Shown in pieces: positions 26,083 to 35,261 of a stretch of 64,000 nt of DNA. The first letter of the stretch is position 1; each line of letters starts with the position of its first letter. This stretch comes from Syntrophomonas sp. UBA5314. Its GTDB lineage: Bacteria > Bacillota > Syntrophomonadia > Syntrophomonadales > Syntrophomonadaceae. The stretch spans positions 2,137-66,136 of the forward strand of contig DHRK01000042.1 in assembly GCA_002410325.1 (NCBI GenBank), written 5' to 3'. A program made the position numbers and the translations under genes. The notes below the pieces were generated by a model. The model had not been told where the DNA came from. It did not search any database and saw only the letters and a program-made list of their open reading frames with translations.

Positions 26083-26865
26083 ATGTTAAAAAGGGTAAGC
26101 GGTATTTTAATGGTGGTGCTGATTCTCCTGGCCGTAGCTGTTTCCGGCTGCACTTCCAGGGAGAAGATCACGGCCACCAGCCAGTTGAACGGCAAGACAT
26201 TCGCAGTTCCCACCGGCACGGTGGCCGACAAACTGGTATTATCCAAATTCCCCAATGCCCACTTTCAATACTATAATACAGTGCTCGACTGCTGTATGGC
26301 GGTACAATCGGGGAAAGCCGACGCGGCTGCTTATGACGAACCGATCTTGAAGAACATTGCGGCGAAAAACCCGGGCCTGGTGGTTTTACCGGATGTGATC
26401 ACGGTTGACAACTATGGCTTTGCCGTAAATCTAAACAACCAGGAATTGAAAACGGCCATTGACGATACCATAAAGGAACTTAAGGCCGATGGAACCTATA
26501 ATCAGATGATGACCCGCTGGTTCCCGAAAACCGGCAGCCCGGCAGCTATGCCGGATATAAAACTGGACGGAACCAAGGGAACTTTAAGATTCGGTACGGC
26601 GGCGGTGACCGAAGCGTTTTCTTTTGTAGACGGCAGTCAAAAAGTGGTGGGTTTTGATATTGAACTGGCCGGCTATGTGGCTAAAAAAATGGGCATGAAA
26701 TTAGAAATCGTGAACATGGACTTCGGAGCGATGATCCCGGCTTTGACAGCCGGCAAAGTAGATATGATCGGTGCCTGCATTACCATAACCGATGAACGGG
26801 CCAAGAGCGTTCTATTCTCAGAGTCCTATTATAAGGGAGGTATTGCAGCCCTGGTTAAAGAATAA
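26083..26865 (+). CDS. Amino-acid-type solute-binding lipoprotein with swapped lobe order
   Basis: A 260-residue lipoprotein with a signal peptide ending in the lipobox VSGC (about residue 22). It is clearly paralogous to the first ~275 residues of the divergent SBP-permease protein (shared GKTFAV.TGT.AD, FGFAV/YGFAV and IxxELKAxGTY). The mature part begins with what is normally the second SBP_bac_3 lobe (LNGKTFAVPTGTVADKLVLS) and ends with the first lobe (TLRFGTAAVTEAFSFVDGSQ ... ITDERAKSVLFSESYY). So the lobes are in swapped order. The RBS is AAGGGGG. It may serve the divergent permease as an extra receptor. Confidence 0.8.
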   Translation: MLKRVSGILMVVLILLAVAVSGCTSREKITATSQLNGKTFAVPTGTVADKLVLSKFPNAHFQYYNTVLDCCMAVQSGKADAAAYDEPILKNIAAKNPGLVVLPDVITVDNYGFAVNLNNQELKTAIDDTIKELKADGTYNQMMTRWFPKTGSPAAMPDIKLDGTKGTLRFGTAAVTEAFSFVDGSQKVVGFDIELAGYVAKKMGMKLEIVNMDFGAMIPALTAGKVDMIGACITITDERAKSVLFSESYYKGGIAALVKE

Positions 26866-26939
26866 TACACAGAAATGAGAGTACTAGACCAGTGGAGATA
26901 TCATACCGGGAACATATACCCTATTATAAAGCCTCCCGG

Positions 26940-27797
26940 CTATCCCAGTTCAAAACTGCTTACCCCGTAAACCCTCTTTAAATCAACCTGAGGCAGCTCA
27001 CCTCGATACATGCGGGCGGTCGAGAACACCGCCTGCATTTTGTATTTCCCGGCCAGTTCCATTGCAGATGGATTGGGCTCCGGGACATCGAGAAAGACTG
27101 GAAGACCGGGTTTGATTCGGCTTACCAGAGCCTGAAAAAGCGCTTCGGCTATATAGTCCTTATCAGCGAATAAAGGACCGATTTTATAGCCATTGCGGCA
27201 GGCTCTTATGACTCCGTAGCCTTCAAGCCGTCCTCTGTTTACGCATCCCAGGGCTGCGCCGTCATGGGGGCATATCCACCGTTTGAGGAATTCCGTTCGG
27301 GGCGCGGGAAACAGCTTATGGTCATAGGCCGACAAATCAGGCAGGGGGATCTGAGATAGTTCAACGATCTCTCCTAATCGCCTCTCCTCATAATCAGCGC
27401 TCATAATCTCAAACCGGACATTGCGATAGGCGGTTGCAAAGCCCGACTTCTGATAGTTTTCCTGCTGGGCGGGCACGCCATCCAGGCCCACCGTCCGGCT
27501 CCCCAAATAGTCCATAGCCCTATTCCACAATTGAATTCCATAGCCCCGGCCCCGGTATTCCGGTTCTACGATGTAAAAACCGATAAATCCAAAATGATCG
27601 TCATAGCTTACCGCTGAAATAGAGCCGATCGGCCGGCCGGCCAGTTCTCCGATGAAGAAGCCCCGGGGGTCGCTGTGAAAAAAGCATTCAGCGTCGTTTA
27701 GCCCCGGATTCCAGCCCTCGGCCGCCGCCCAATCCACTGCCATATCCAGATCCGGGCGGTTCATAGGGCGGATAACATAGTCGTTTTTAATCAACAC
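26940..27797 (-). CDS. Two-domain GNAT acetyltransferase (YitH-like)
   Basis: A 285-residue cytoplasmic protein, GTG start with GGAGG 9 bases upstream. Residues 1-140 form a GNAT domain with the acetyl-CoA loop VEPEYRGRGYGIQLW (about 77-91). Residues about 150-285 form a second domain with LFPAPRTEFLKRW, YGVIRACRNGYKIGPLFAD and PVFLDVPEPNPSAMELA, as in the Acetyltransf_18/YitH type of two-domain GNATs. The substrate is unknown. It stands alone on the minus strand. Confidence 0.82.
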   Translation of the reverse strand: MLIKNDYVIRPMNRPDLDMAVDWAAAEGWNPGLNDAECFFHSDPRGFFIGELAGRPIGSISAVSYDDHFGFIGFYIVEPEYRGRGYGIQLWNRAMDYLGSRTVGLDGVPAQQENYQKSGFATAYRNVRFEIMSADYEERRLGEIVELSQIPLPDLSAYDHKLFPAPRTEFLKRWICPHDGAALGCVNRGRLEGYGVIRACRNGYKIGPLFADKDYIAEALFQALVSRIKPGLPVFLDVPEPNPSAMELAGKYKMQAVFSTARMYRGELPQVDLKRVYGVSSFELG

Positions 27798-27977
27798 TTG
27801 GCATTCCTCCCTCTGTTAAAATATCGGAAATAATGTTGGTTATTTTAACGGCCCAGGAGGGATAAGCGAAGCCAAGGGGAAAAGCGTGTAATTTTTTGAC
27901 TCGGTTCCTTACTACAGGAAGATATGCCAAATCACGATATTATTTTATAGGTGCTTTATTATGAGGGGGGGAGCGTT

Positions 27978-28559
27978 TTGCGTGCGCAAAATATAAACGG
28001 TTACACCAATAGCAGTGTCAGCCAGAAAAGTACGACTACAGGGACGCAGTCGCAGAGCTTTGCCCAAACCTTGAATAGAGCCATCTTTGGCCAATCTTTA
28101 TTGGGAACCAAGTACGTCAATAAAAACGGTGCGGTCACCCTGGAGGGAATGGAGCGGGAGCTCAGGGAATTGGGCAGTGAATTTAAAAAGGAACTGAACC
28201 GGCATTTAAGGTCGGCGGGCTTAAGCCGCACCGAGCCCTTTGAGCTTGAATTCGCCAGTGATGGCCGGATTCAAGTCCACGGCCCGCACCCCGACAAAGA
28301 ACAAATTGAGCAGATGTTTATTGACGATCCCGAGTTTCGCAACCTGGCCGCCCAGGTTTGCGTGCTAAAAGACATCATTGAGACCGGCCGGGAGGCTTGC
28401 GCTTTTCAACAAGCCTATGCCGCTGATCCGGTCAAGGCCGTCGCTCAATACGGACACCTTTTTTCCGGGCGGCAGGATAGTTACACGATTTTATGCCAGC
28501 GGGACCTTGGGTGGGATATAACTTTTAAAAAGGCAACCATTTATTCAAGAAGCCGTTAG
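27978..28559 (+). CDS. Hypothetical protein, possibly surface- or flagella-style linker protein
   Basis: A ~193-residue soluble protein. I place the start at TTG 27978 because an AGGGGGGGAG tract lies 5 bases before it; the first possible GTG is at 27951. The N-terminus is Ser/Thr/Gln-rich and low in complexity (NGYTNSSVSQKSTTTGTQSQ). The middle contains MERELRELGSEFKKELNRHL and FELEFASDGRIQVHGPHPDK, followed by helical sequence. There is no signal peptide or membrane segment. Similar N-termini are seen in small uncharacterised Clostridia proteins, but I do not recognise a family. Monocistronic. Confidence 0.6.
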   Translation: MRAQNINGYTNSSVSQKSTTTGTQSQSFAQTLNRAIFGQSLLGTKYVNKNGAVTLEGMERELRELGSEFKKELNRHLRSAGLSRTEPFELEFASDGRIQVHGPHPDKEQIEQMFIDDPEFRNLAAQVCVLKDIIETGREACAFQQAYAADPVKAVAQYGHLFSGRQDSYTILCQRDLGWDITFKKATIYSRSR

Positions 28560-28760
28560 CCGGTCTATATCCGTATTTTCTAAGATATTTTTAGCTGAGC
28601 CATCACGGACGGCTTTTATCATGGCCCGGCCAACTTTTTTCGGTGGGTACGTGGTGCGGGAAGAAAAGCTTCCCCAAGAGGCAAAGGGGCGCCATGACCG
28701 CATAGGTGCTCTATTGTATTTGATGCCGTGCCTGGGCTGAATATAGGACGGTCTGAACAT
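28545..28760 (-). pseudogene. Remnant of a SDR/NAD-binding epimerase-like gene (C-terminus)
   Basis: The minus frame reads MFRPSYIQPRHGIK and later PPKKVGRAMIKAVRDGSAKN, then ILENTDIDRL. This pattern, YMFRPGxIQPxHGI ... VGxAMIxxxxxGxxKxxLExxDI, is the C-terminal end of YbjT-like or epimerase-like oxidoreductases. The segment between the two motifs is shorter than usual and the N-terminal Rossmann domain is absent. The frame overlaps the end of the plus-strand hypothetical gene by 15 bases. It is a fossil, not a gene. Confidence 0.55.
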
Positions 28761-28800
28761 ATAGGCAGGTAAAAGCGGAGACGTTTAGAAAGGTAGCGAA

Positions 28801-29100
28801 ATGCCCAAGATAAGAAGACTATTTGTTGTAATGATATTGTTAAGCGCTGCCCTAACCGGCATGGTCATGGGAGCCCGGTGGACCGGCGGCGACTCGGACC
28901 CGGGAACTGCTATTGAGTTGGAGAAACCGGCGGCCCAATACACTGCGGTTCAGGCCGGGGCGAAGGAGAAGCCGGCCCAGGATTCGGCAAACAGCCGCGA
29001 CTGGACGCTTTATACAGGAGTGTTAGTTTTGACCGGCCTTTACGTCACCGCCAGGATAACCGGGGTAAAGAAACGGGGAAAAAAGAACGACTTGGGCTAA
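28801..29100 (+). CDS. Small membrane protein preceding the two-component genes
   Basis: A 99-residue protein with an N-terminal hydrophobic helix (LFVVMILLSAALTGMVMGA), a polar Glu/Ala/Lys-rich middle and a second helix (LYTGVLVLTGLYVTARITGV) followed by KKRGKKNDLG. Both ends would then lie on the cytoplasmic side, by the positive-inside rule. It is 70 bases before the response regulator and may be part of the same transcript, perhaps as a membrane accessory. No family recognised. Confidence 0.6.
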   Translation: MPKIRRLFVVMILLSAALTGMVMGARWTGGDSDPGTAIELEKPAAQYTAVQAGAKEKPAQDSANSRDWTLYTGVLVLTGLYVTARITGVKKRGKKNDLG

Positions 29101-29170
29101 AGAAACATGCAGGGTCAAGCATTTGACGTTAAAAACAGGGTAGAGCACCGCCCAGGGGGGGCCTGGCGAA

Positions 29171-29863
29171 GTGGCCAGAGTATTGATTGTAGAAGATGAC
29201 GCAGGGTTGAATAACGGCATTGTCCTGTCTTTGCGGCAGGACAACTTTGATTTTTTTCAGGCTTTCACGGTCAGGGAAGCCCGGGAACAGCTTCGCGTCC
29301 GGACATTTGACCTGGTCATACTGGACCTAAACCTGCCTGACGGAAACGGCTTTGAACTCTGCCGGGATATTCGCAGGACCTCGTTGATTCCGATCATCAT
29401 GTTGACTGCCAATGACCTGGAATTGGATATAGTCAGTGGATTGGAATTGGGAGCGGATGATTATATCACCAAACCCTTCAGCCTGATGGTTCTAAGGGCC
29501 AGGGTGTCCGCTCTTCTGCGACGTTCGGGAAACAGTCCGGGATCTGGGCGGATTGAACTGGGTGATTTTATCTTTGACTTCGATAATATGGAGTTCTTCA
29601 AAAATGGCTGTGCAATCACCTTGAGTAAAACCGAGCAGAAGCTTTTAAAGCTGCTGGTGAACAACCGCGGTACGACCCTGCCCCGCTCCCTGTTGATGGA
29701 CCGGGTTTGGAGCGATGGTGCGGAGTATGTTGATGAAAACGCCCTATCGGTAAGCGTCAGCCGTTTGCGGAACAAGCTGGAAGACGACCCTTCCCGTCCG
29801 GCTTATATTCACACCGTTTATGGAGTAGGCTACCTGTGGGGTGAAAAGAAGGCCCGGGCATGA
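29171..29863 (+). CDS. OmpR-family response regulator
   Basis: A 230-residue regulator, GTG start. The receiver domain has the acidic pair at residues 9-10 (VEDD), the phosphoacceptor Asp52 (VILDLNLPDGNG), the switch Thr (MLTAND) and Lys in YITKPF. The winged-helix DNA-binding domain includes LSKTEQKLLKLLVNNRGTTL, VDENALSVSVSRLRNKLE and HTVYGVGYLW. It overlaps the kinase start by 4 bases (ATGA). It probably activates the ABC transporter genes downstream through the inverted repeat at 30913-30934. The layout is that of BceRS- or VanRS-like antimicrobial-peptide response modules. Confidence 0.92.
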   Translation: MARVLIVEDDAGLNNGIVLSLRQDNFDFFQAFTVREAREQLRVRTFDLVILDLNLPDGNGFELCRDIRRTSLIPIIMLTANDLELDIVSGLELGADDYITKPFSLMVLRARVSALLRRSGNSPGSGRIELGDFIFDFDNMEFFKNGCAITLSKTEQKLLKLLVNNRGTTLPRSLLMDRVWSDGAEYVDENALSVSVSRLRNKLEDDPSRPAYIHTVYGVGYLWGEKKARA

Positions 29864-30879
29864 AAAGGGCCGGCTTTTCTTTGACTGGCATCTACGGTCT
29901 TTTTTCGGCTGCATTTTTGACTGCTTCACTGGCTCTGGGGGCCGGATGGTATTATCAATCAGCGTCCCGGACGCTGTTGCTGGCGCTTTATTTGGCTTTG
30001 GTGCTGCTGCTGGCGGCGGCTTTCCTGTGGCAGATCCGGCGTATGGTGGCCAGTACCATCGATCGGATTGATGAAATGCTGGATAATGCTATAGCTAATC
30101 CGACCGCGGTCCTTTCCTATGATGAAGCCAGGCTTTCCCAGCTGGAAAACCGGCTCTACCGCTTATTGACGGTGTCGTCTGCTTCGGCCGCGAGCATAGC
30201 CGGGGATAGAAACCGGATACAGACCCTGGTTGCCGATATTTCTCATCAGACCAAAACCCCCCTCGCCAACATCCTCCTTTACGCTCAACTGCTGGAAGAA
30301 CGGGCGGACTTATCGGATGATAGCCTGAAACTGGCCCGGCAAATAACTTTTCAGTCGGAAAAACTGGGATTCCTGATTCAGGCCCTGGTTAAGATTTCAC
30401 GCCTGGAAACCGGAATCATAAGGGTGGCTCCTCAGCCTGCATCGGTGGGGGCGTTATTGCAGCATGGCATTGATGGAATTGCGGGAAAGGCCCGGGAAAA
30501 GGGCGTGGAAATCCGGCTGTCCTGCAGCGAAGAACTGCAGGCGCTTTTTGATCCCAAATGGACGGAAGAGGCCATTGGCAATATCCTGGACAATGCAGTG
30601 AAGTATACCCCGGGCGGCGGTATTGTATCGATCTCCGCCGCAGCCTATGAAATGTTTACCCGCATCGATATCACCGACACCGGAATAGGCATAGACGAAC
30701 AGGAGATAAACCGTATCTTTCAACGCTTTTATCGCTCTTCCCGAGTGGCTCAGGACGAGGGGGGGGGCATCGGGCTGTATCTGGCCCGGGAGATCATAAG
30801 CCTTCAGGGCGGGTATATCAAAGTTAAATCAAAAAGCTTGGACGGTTCGCTGTTCTCCGTATTTTTGCCTCACCTGTGA
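29860..30879 (+). CDS. Sensor histidine kinase
   Basis: A 339-residue membrane kinase. Two helices near the N-terminus (about 9-29 and 39-57) are separated by only about 10 residues, so there is almost no external sensor domain, as in intramembrane-sensing kinases. The phosphoacceptor is His129 in ISHQTKTPLANIL. The ATPase has NILDNAVKYTPGGG (N box), DTGIGI (G1) and GGGIGLYLARE (G2). A sensor without its own ligand domain fits signalling through the associated ABC transporter, as in Bce systems (inference). It is co-transcribed with the response regulator. Confidence 0.92.
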   Translation: MKRAGFSLTGIYGLFSAAFLTASLALGAGWYYQSASRTLLLALYLALVLLLAAAFLWQIRRMVASTIDRIDEMLDNAIANPTAVLSYDEARLSQLENRLYRLLTVSSASAASIAGDRNRIQTLVADISHQTKTPLANILLYAQLLEERADLSDDSLKLARQITFQSEKLGFLIQALVKISRLETGIIRVAPQPASVGALLQHGIDGIAGKAREKGVEIRLSCSEELQALFDPKWTEEAIGNILDNAVKYTPGGGIVSISAAAYEMFTRIDITDTGIGIDEQEINRIFQRFYRSSRVAQDEGGGIGLYLAREIISLQGGYIKVKSKSLDGSLFSVFLPHL

Positions 30880-30912
30880 AGCAAGACGGAAAGCCTTCAG
30901 CGCATGTGAACA

Positions 30913-30934
30913 AATCTTACCGAACGGTTAGATT
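30913..30934 (+). promoter_or_regulatory. Inverted repeat, likely response-regulator site before the ABC genes
   Basis: AATCTTACCG (30913-30922) and CGGTTAGATT (30925-30934) are inverted copies with one mismatch and an AA spacer. A TATAGT -10-like box follows at about 30964 and the ABC ATPase gene starts at 31004. The placement fits activation of the transporter operon by the response regulator encoded just upstream. Confidence 0.6.
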
Positions 30935-31003
30935 TTCGAAAGATGCTGGAAAGAAGCCGGTGTTATAGTATTCTCAGAACTTTGGATTAAAGGGGATATT
31001 CTC

Positions 31004-31681
31004 GTGATTGTGCTTGAAACCAGCCATCTACGCAAAATTTACGGAAGCGGGCCCAATCTGGTGAAAGCCCTGGACGGGGTGAGTCTTTCCGTTGCCCACG
31101 GAGAATTTGTGGCGGTAGTGGGTACCAGCGGCAGCGGCAAATCAACCCTGCTGCATATGCTGGGGGGCTTGGACCGGCCCACTTCCGGCCAGGTTTATGT
31201 AAACGCCCAGGATCTATTCAGGATGCGCGATAGTGAACTGGCTATATTCCGACGCAGGAATATCGGCTTTGTATTTCAGAACTACAACCTGGTGCCGGTC
31301 TTGAATGTATATGAAAATATCATCCTCCCTATTGAACTCGACGGGCAGCGGGTGGACCAAGAACATGTGGACCGGATTATCACCACCCTGGGTCTGCGGG
31401 ACAAACTGGCCAATCTGCCCGGCCAACTGAGCGGGGGGCAGCAGCAGCGAGTGGCCATTGCCCGCGCCCTGGCCACCAAACCGGCCATTGTTCTGGCTGA
31501 TGAGCCCACCGGGAATCTGGACAGCAAAACCAGCCTGGATGTTCTGGGACTTATCCAACTGAGCAGCCAGCAGTTCCAACAGACCATAGTCATGATAACC
31601 CACAATGAAGAAATAGCTCAGATGGCGCAACGCTCGATTCGCTTGGAAGACGGCCTTATCCTGGATGGTGAGCGGCCATGA
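31004..31681 (+). CDS. MacB/BceA-type ABC ATPase
   Basis: A 225-residue ATPase, GTG start. Walker A is GTSGSGKST (about 40-48), the Q-loop is VFQNYNLVPVLNVYEN, the signature LSGGQQQRVAIARAL and Walker B IVLADEPTGNLDSKT; the H-switch is MITHNE. These are hallmarks of the MacB/LolD/BceA group. Its stop overlaps the start of the FtsX permease gene by 4 bases (ATGA). Together they form a transporter likely used for resistance to, or sensing of, envelope-active peptides. Confidence 0.93.
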   Translation: MIVLETSHLRKIYGSGPNLVKALDGVSLSVAHGEFVAVVGTSGSGKSTLLHMLGGLDRPTSGQVYVNAQDLFRMRDSELAIFRRRNIGFVFQNYNLVPVLNVYENIILPIELDGQRVDQEHVDRIITTLGLRDKLANLPGQLSGGQQQRVAIARALATKPAIVLADEPTGNLDSKTSLDVLGLIQLSSQQFQQTIVMITHNEEIAQMAQRSIRLEDGLILDGERP

Positions 31682-34167
31682 TCAAAGTCAAGAACCAGGG
31701 GGTAATCAGAAAGTTGGCCTGGAGGAGTTTTAAGGCGAACCGGACCCGAAACCTCATCGCCATAATGGCCATAGCCCTTACCAGTATATTATTTTCCACC
31801 TTATTTACCATCAGCAGCGGAATGGTGGAGACCTTCCAAAACGAAACCATGCGTCAAAGCGGTGGCATGGCCCATGCCTCTTTGAAGTATCTTACTCCCG
31901 AACAGTATGAAATAATTAAAAAACATCCGCTCATTGAGGAAATAGGCGAAAATATAGCCGTTGGCGAAGCTGCTAATAAAGAGTTTTTAAAGCGCCGGGC
32001 GGAAATCTGGTATTCCGATGATACGGGCGCCCAATTGGGATTTAATTATCCCACCAGCGGAAGCATGCCTGAAAAAGAAAATGAGATAGTCTGTGACTCG
32101 ATAAGCCTGGATCTACTAGCCGTGCCTCACCAGGTCGGACAAAAATTCGTCCTGGAATATACGATTAAAAATGAAAAGCGCTCCCGGGAAATGATTCTTT
32201 CAGGCTTTTATGAAGGCGATCCGGTTGCCCCGGCCGGCACGATCCTGGTTTCCCGTCCGTTTATAGACCGGGAATTGGCCGGTATTAAGCCTGCCTACCG
32301 TTTGAACAGCGACATAAGCGGAACCATAAGGGCGGACATTGTCTTTAAAAACAGCCTTCATATTGAAGAAAACATCCGGCAGCTTATTACCGAATCAGGA
32401 TTCAGCCTGGACCAAAATGACCCCGATTACATTGCCTACGGCGTCAATTGGGCCTACGTCTCGGCCAGCTATGATTGGGATGCAGATACCGTTGTTCCCA
32501 TTCTATTGACGGCGGTTTTGATAATCTTTACCGGCTACCTGATCATCTATAACATCTTTCAGATATCGGTTGTCAAGGATACCCGCTTTTACGGGCTTTT
32601 AAAGACGATTGGCACCACCCCCCGCCAGATCAGGGGATTGATCATTCGTCAGGCCCTGCTGCTGTCAGCGGTCGGAATTCCCCTCGGCCTGCTGATCGGG
32701 TGGTTGCTGGGCAATATTTTGCTTCCTTCAATAGTGGCCCTATCGAGCTACCAATCCGCCCGGGCGGGCGCCTCGCCCCACCCTTTGATCTTCCTGGGAG
32801 CCGCCCTATTCGCCCTTTTAACCGTTTTGATAAGCTGCCGTAAACCGGGAAGAACCGCCAGCCGGGTATCGCCGGTGGAAGCGGTGCGCTATACCGGAAT
32901 TCCTGACCAACCCCGCCGGGGCGGAAAAAAGACTACCGGCGGAGGAAGGCTCTACAAAATGGCCCTGTCCAATTTGGGGCGAAGCAAGAAACGCACCCTC
33001 ATTGTGATCATTTCCATGTCGCTCAGTCTGATCCTGCTCAATACGGTTTTTACCGTTTCCCGGGGCTTTGATATGGATAAATTTCTGAGCAGGTATGTAG
33101 AGACAGATTTCCTGTTAGCCCATGCCAATTATTTCAGCGTGACCCGGGGTTTTCATTCCCCAGAAGATGCCCTCTCGGAACAGTTTATTTCCGCGGTCGA
33201 AGCTAGGGAAGGCTTTGAGGGCGGCGGCCGGCTGTATTACAACCTCGGTAAAAGTCAGATCACTTATCAGGGTTTGGAGCGTTATTTGCAGCTATATGGC
33301 CTGGAGGATTTGCCCTTTGAGCAGCTCGATATTGTGGAAGGGGAATTGGACCTGGATACATTTAAATCCGGCCAGTATATCATAGAAGCAGTAGAAGAAG
33401 ACGACTATGGCAGAATAAGCTGGGAGACTTCCCGCTGCCAAATCGGGGAAACGGTGTCAATCACTACCCAAACCGGCCGGCATGAATACGTGGTGGCGGC
33501 CAAATGCCGGATGAAGCGCAGCAATTCGGTTCGCTACAGGTTTAGCTTTAATGGTATCGATAGCTTTCCCTTATACCTGCCGGCTGCCGAATTCCAAAAA
33601 ATCGTGCCCGATGCCGCAATCATGAGCTACCAGTTCAACGTTGATGAGGCACATACTCCGGCGGTTGAAGAGTTTGTAAAAGGGTATACCCAGAGGGTGG
33701 AAGCGGCCATGAACTACGAATCCAAAGCGTCCTTTACCGGTCAATTCAATAAGCTGCAGCAAACCCTTTTATTGGTGGGCGGCGCTATGAGCCTTATCAT
33801 CGCCCTGATCGGCCTGCTGAATTTCATAAACTCCGTGCTCACCGGCATCATCGCCCGGCGCCAGGAGTTTGCCATGCTGCAGAGCATCGGCCTGACCGAT
33901 GGGCAGCTGCGCAGACTGCTGATCTACGAGGGCTTGTATTATGCTCTGGGAACTATGCTGCTATCCTTCTTTTTGGCGATTGGCTCTTCCTGGTTGATTG
34001 TCAAAGGACTGGTCAGCCAGCTCTGGTTTTTCAGCTACCAATTTATCATCAGCCCGTTGCTGGCGGCTTATCCATTCTTGATCTTGCTGTCGATTATCAT
34101 TCCCTTTGCCGCCTATTACGGGGTGAACCGGCAGAGCATTGTCGAGCGCCTGCGGGAAGCGGAGTAA
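31678..34167 (+). CDS. FtsX/MacB-type ABC permease, eight-helix form
   Basis: An 829-residue permease with two FtsX-type repeats. A helix at about 18-43 is followed by a large outside domain, then helices near 275-300, 325-350 and 360-385. The second half begins with a helix near 435-460, another large outside domain (about 465-690) and three final helices up to 820. The arrangement resembles BceB/SalY-type or macrolide-exporter-like permeases with two external domains. It is encoded directly after its ATPase and follows a two-component system, so export of or resistance to antimicrobial peptides is the likely role. Substrate unknown. Confidence 0.88.
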   Translation: MIKVKNQGVIRKLAWRSFKANRTRNLIAIMAIALTSILFSTLFTISSGMVETFQNETMRQSGGMAHASLKYLTPEQYEIIKKHPLIEEIGENIAVGEAANKEFLKRRAEIWYSDDTGAQLGFNYPTSGSMPEKENEIVCDSISLDLLAVPHQVGQKFVLEYTIKNEKRSREMILSGFYEGDPVAPAGTILVSRPFIDRELAGIKPAYRLNSDISGTIRADIVFKNSLHIEENIRQLITESGFSLDQNDPDYIAYGVNWAYVSASYDWDADTVVPILLTAVLIIFTGYLIIYNIFQISVVKDTRFYGLLKTIGTTPRQIRGLIIRQALLLSAVGIPLGLLIGWLLGNILLPSIVALSSYQSARAGASPHPLIFLGAALFALLTVLISCRKPGRTASRVSPVEAVRYTGIPDQPRRGGKKTTGGGRLYKMALSNLGRSKKRTLIVIISMSLSLILLNTVFTVSRGFDMDKFLSRYVETDFLLAHANYFSVTRGFHSPEDALSEQFISAVEAREGFEGGGRLYYNLGKSQITYQGLERYLQLYGLEDLPFEQLDIVEGELDLDTFKSGQYIIEAVEEDDYGRISWETSRCQIGETVSITTQTGRHEYVVAAKCRMKRSNSVRYRFSFNGIDSFPLYLPAAEFQKIVPDAAIMSYQFNVDEAHTPAVEEFVKGYTQRVEAAMNYESKASFTGQFNKLQQTLLLVGGAMSLIIALIGLLNFINSVLTGIIARRQEFAMLQSIGLTDGQLRRLLIYEGLYYALGTMLLSFFLAIGSSWLIVKGLVSQLWFFSYQFIISPLLAAYPFLILLSIIIPFAAYYGVNRQSIVERLREAE

Positions 34168-34358
34168 AAGGAGTATCATCATCTGGTTCAATATAGGGGT
34201 AAAGCAGCCTGAGGGTCTCGGCCGGACGGGGATGTCAACTGCGGGTATCCGTGTCTTTAATGAGCAGCATTGAAAGCCGGCCGATTAAAGGATATTATTG
34301 TTAAAAACCTTAAGATGAGTACGGTTCTAGGCAAGGCGGCAATAGTGGAGGTATTTTT

Positions 34359-35252
34359 ATGCAGGCGAAACATCTCGACGGAAAGACGGCTTCGTCACAA
34401 ATTAAGACTGAGTTGGCCAGGGTGGTTGAAGAATTGAAATGCAAAGGCATTAATCCCGGCCTGGCTATGGTGATGGTGGGGGCCAATCCGGCCTCAGCCC
34501 TATACGTAAACATGAAGGTGAAGGCCTGCCAGGAACTGGGCATTTGTTCCCGGGTCGTCAAGCTGCCGGAAAGCGCAAGCCGGCAGGAGCTCATTGAAAC
34601 GGTAGCCGGACTAAATCGGGATGAAGCTATTGACGGCGTTCTCATTCAACTCCCTTTGCCTGCCCATCTGCAAGATGAAGCTATTTTGGAGTCGATCAGC
34701 CCGGAAAAGGATGTTGATTGCTTCCACCCCTATAATCAGGGCCGGCTTTTAACCGGCAGGGAGGGCCTTAAACCATGCACCCCCCTCGGTTGTGTAGCCC
34801 TTTTAAAGAGAAACGGAATTGTGCTGGAAGGCAAAAAAAGCGTGATTGTAGGGCGCAGCAATATCGTCGGCAAACCGCTGGCCCTGATGCTCATGCAAGA
34901 AAACGCCACGGTCACCGTCTGTCACTCCAAAACCCGGAACCTGAAAGAGGAAATCAAGCAGGCCGAGCTGTTGGTTATGGCCATCGGCCAACCCGAGGCG
35001 GTCGGCGGAGATGACCTGAAACGGGGGTGTATTGTAGTCGATGTCGGGCAGCACCGTTTAGCGGATGGCCGAGTTGTCGGGGATGTGGATTACAAAAGCG
35101 CTCTTTCCAGGGCCTCCTGGATAACTCCCGTGCCGGGGGGAACCGGCCCCATGACGGTGGCGGTTCTGATGTATAATACCCTGTGGGCCGCGGCCCGGCG
35201 CAGAGGTCTGCCTCTGGCATACGGCCTGGATAGTTCTAAGCCCCGCCCCTAG
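34359..35252 (+). CDS. folD: FolD, methylene-THF dehydrogenase/cyclohydrolase
   Basis: A 297-residue bifunctional enzyme that interconverts 5,10-methylene-, methenyl- and 10-formyl-tetrahydrofolate in one-carbon metabolism. Seen motifs are the catalytic YVNMKVKACQELGI (Tyr/Lys), DGVLIQLPLPAHL, KDVDCFHPYNQGRL, the NADP-binding VGRSNIVGKPLALML and the C-terminal TPVPGGTGPMTVAVL. The RBS region is GGAGG. It ends 10 bases before the convergent DUF2238 gene. In acetogenic or syntrophic Clostridia this enzyme belongs to the methyl branch of the Wood-Ljungdahl pathway, but no other such gene is nearby. Confidence 0.96.
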   Translation: MQAKHLDGKTASSQIKTELARVVEELKCKGINPGLAMVMVGANPASALYVNMKVKACQELGICSRVVKLPESASRQELIETVAGLNRDEAIDGVLIQLPLPAHLQDEAILESISPEKDVDCFHPYNQGRLLTGREGLKPCTPLGCVALLKRNGIVLEGKKSVIVGRSNIVGKPLALMLMQENATVTVCHSKTRNLKEEIKQAELLVMAIGQPEAVGGDDLKRGCIVVDVGQHRLADGRVVGDVDYKSALSRASWITPVPGGTGPMTVAVLMYNTLWAAARRRGLPLAYGLDSSKPRP

Positions 35253-35261
35253 GCAAGAAAA

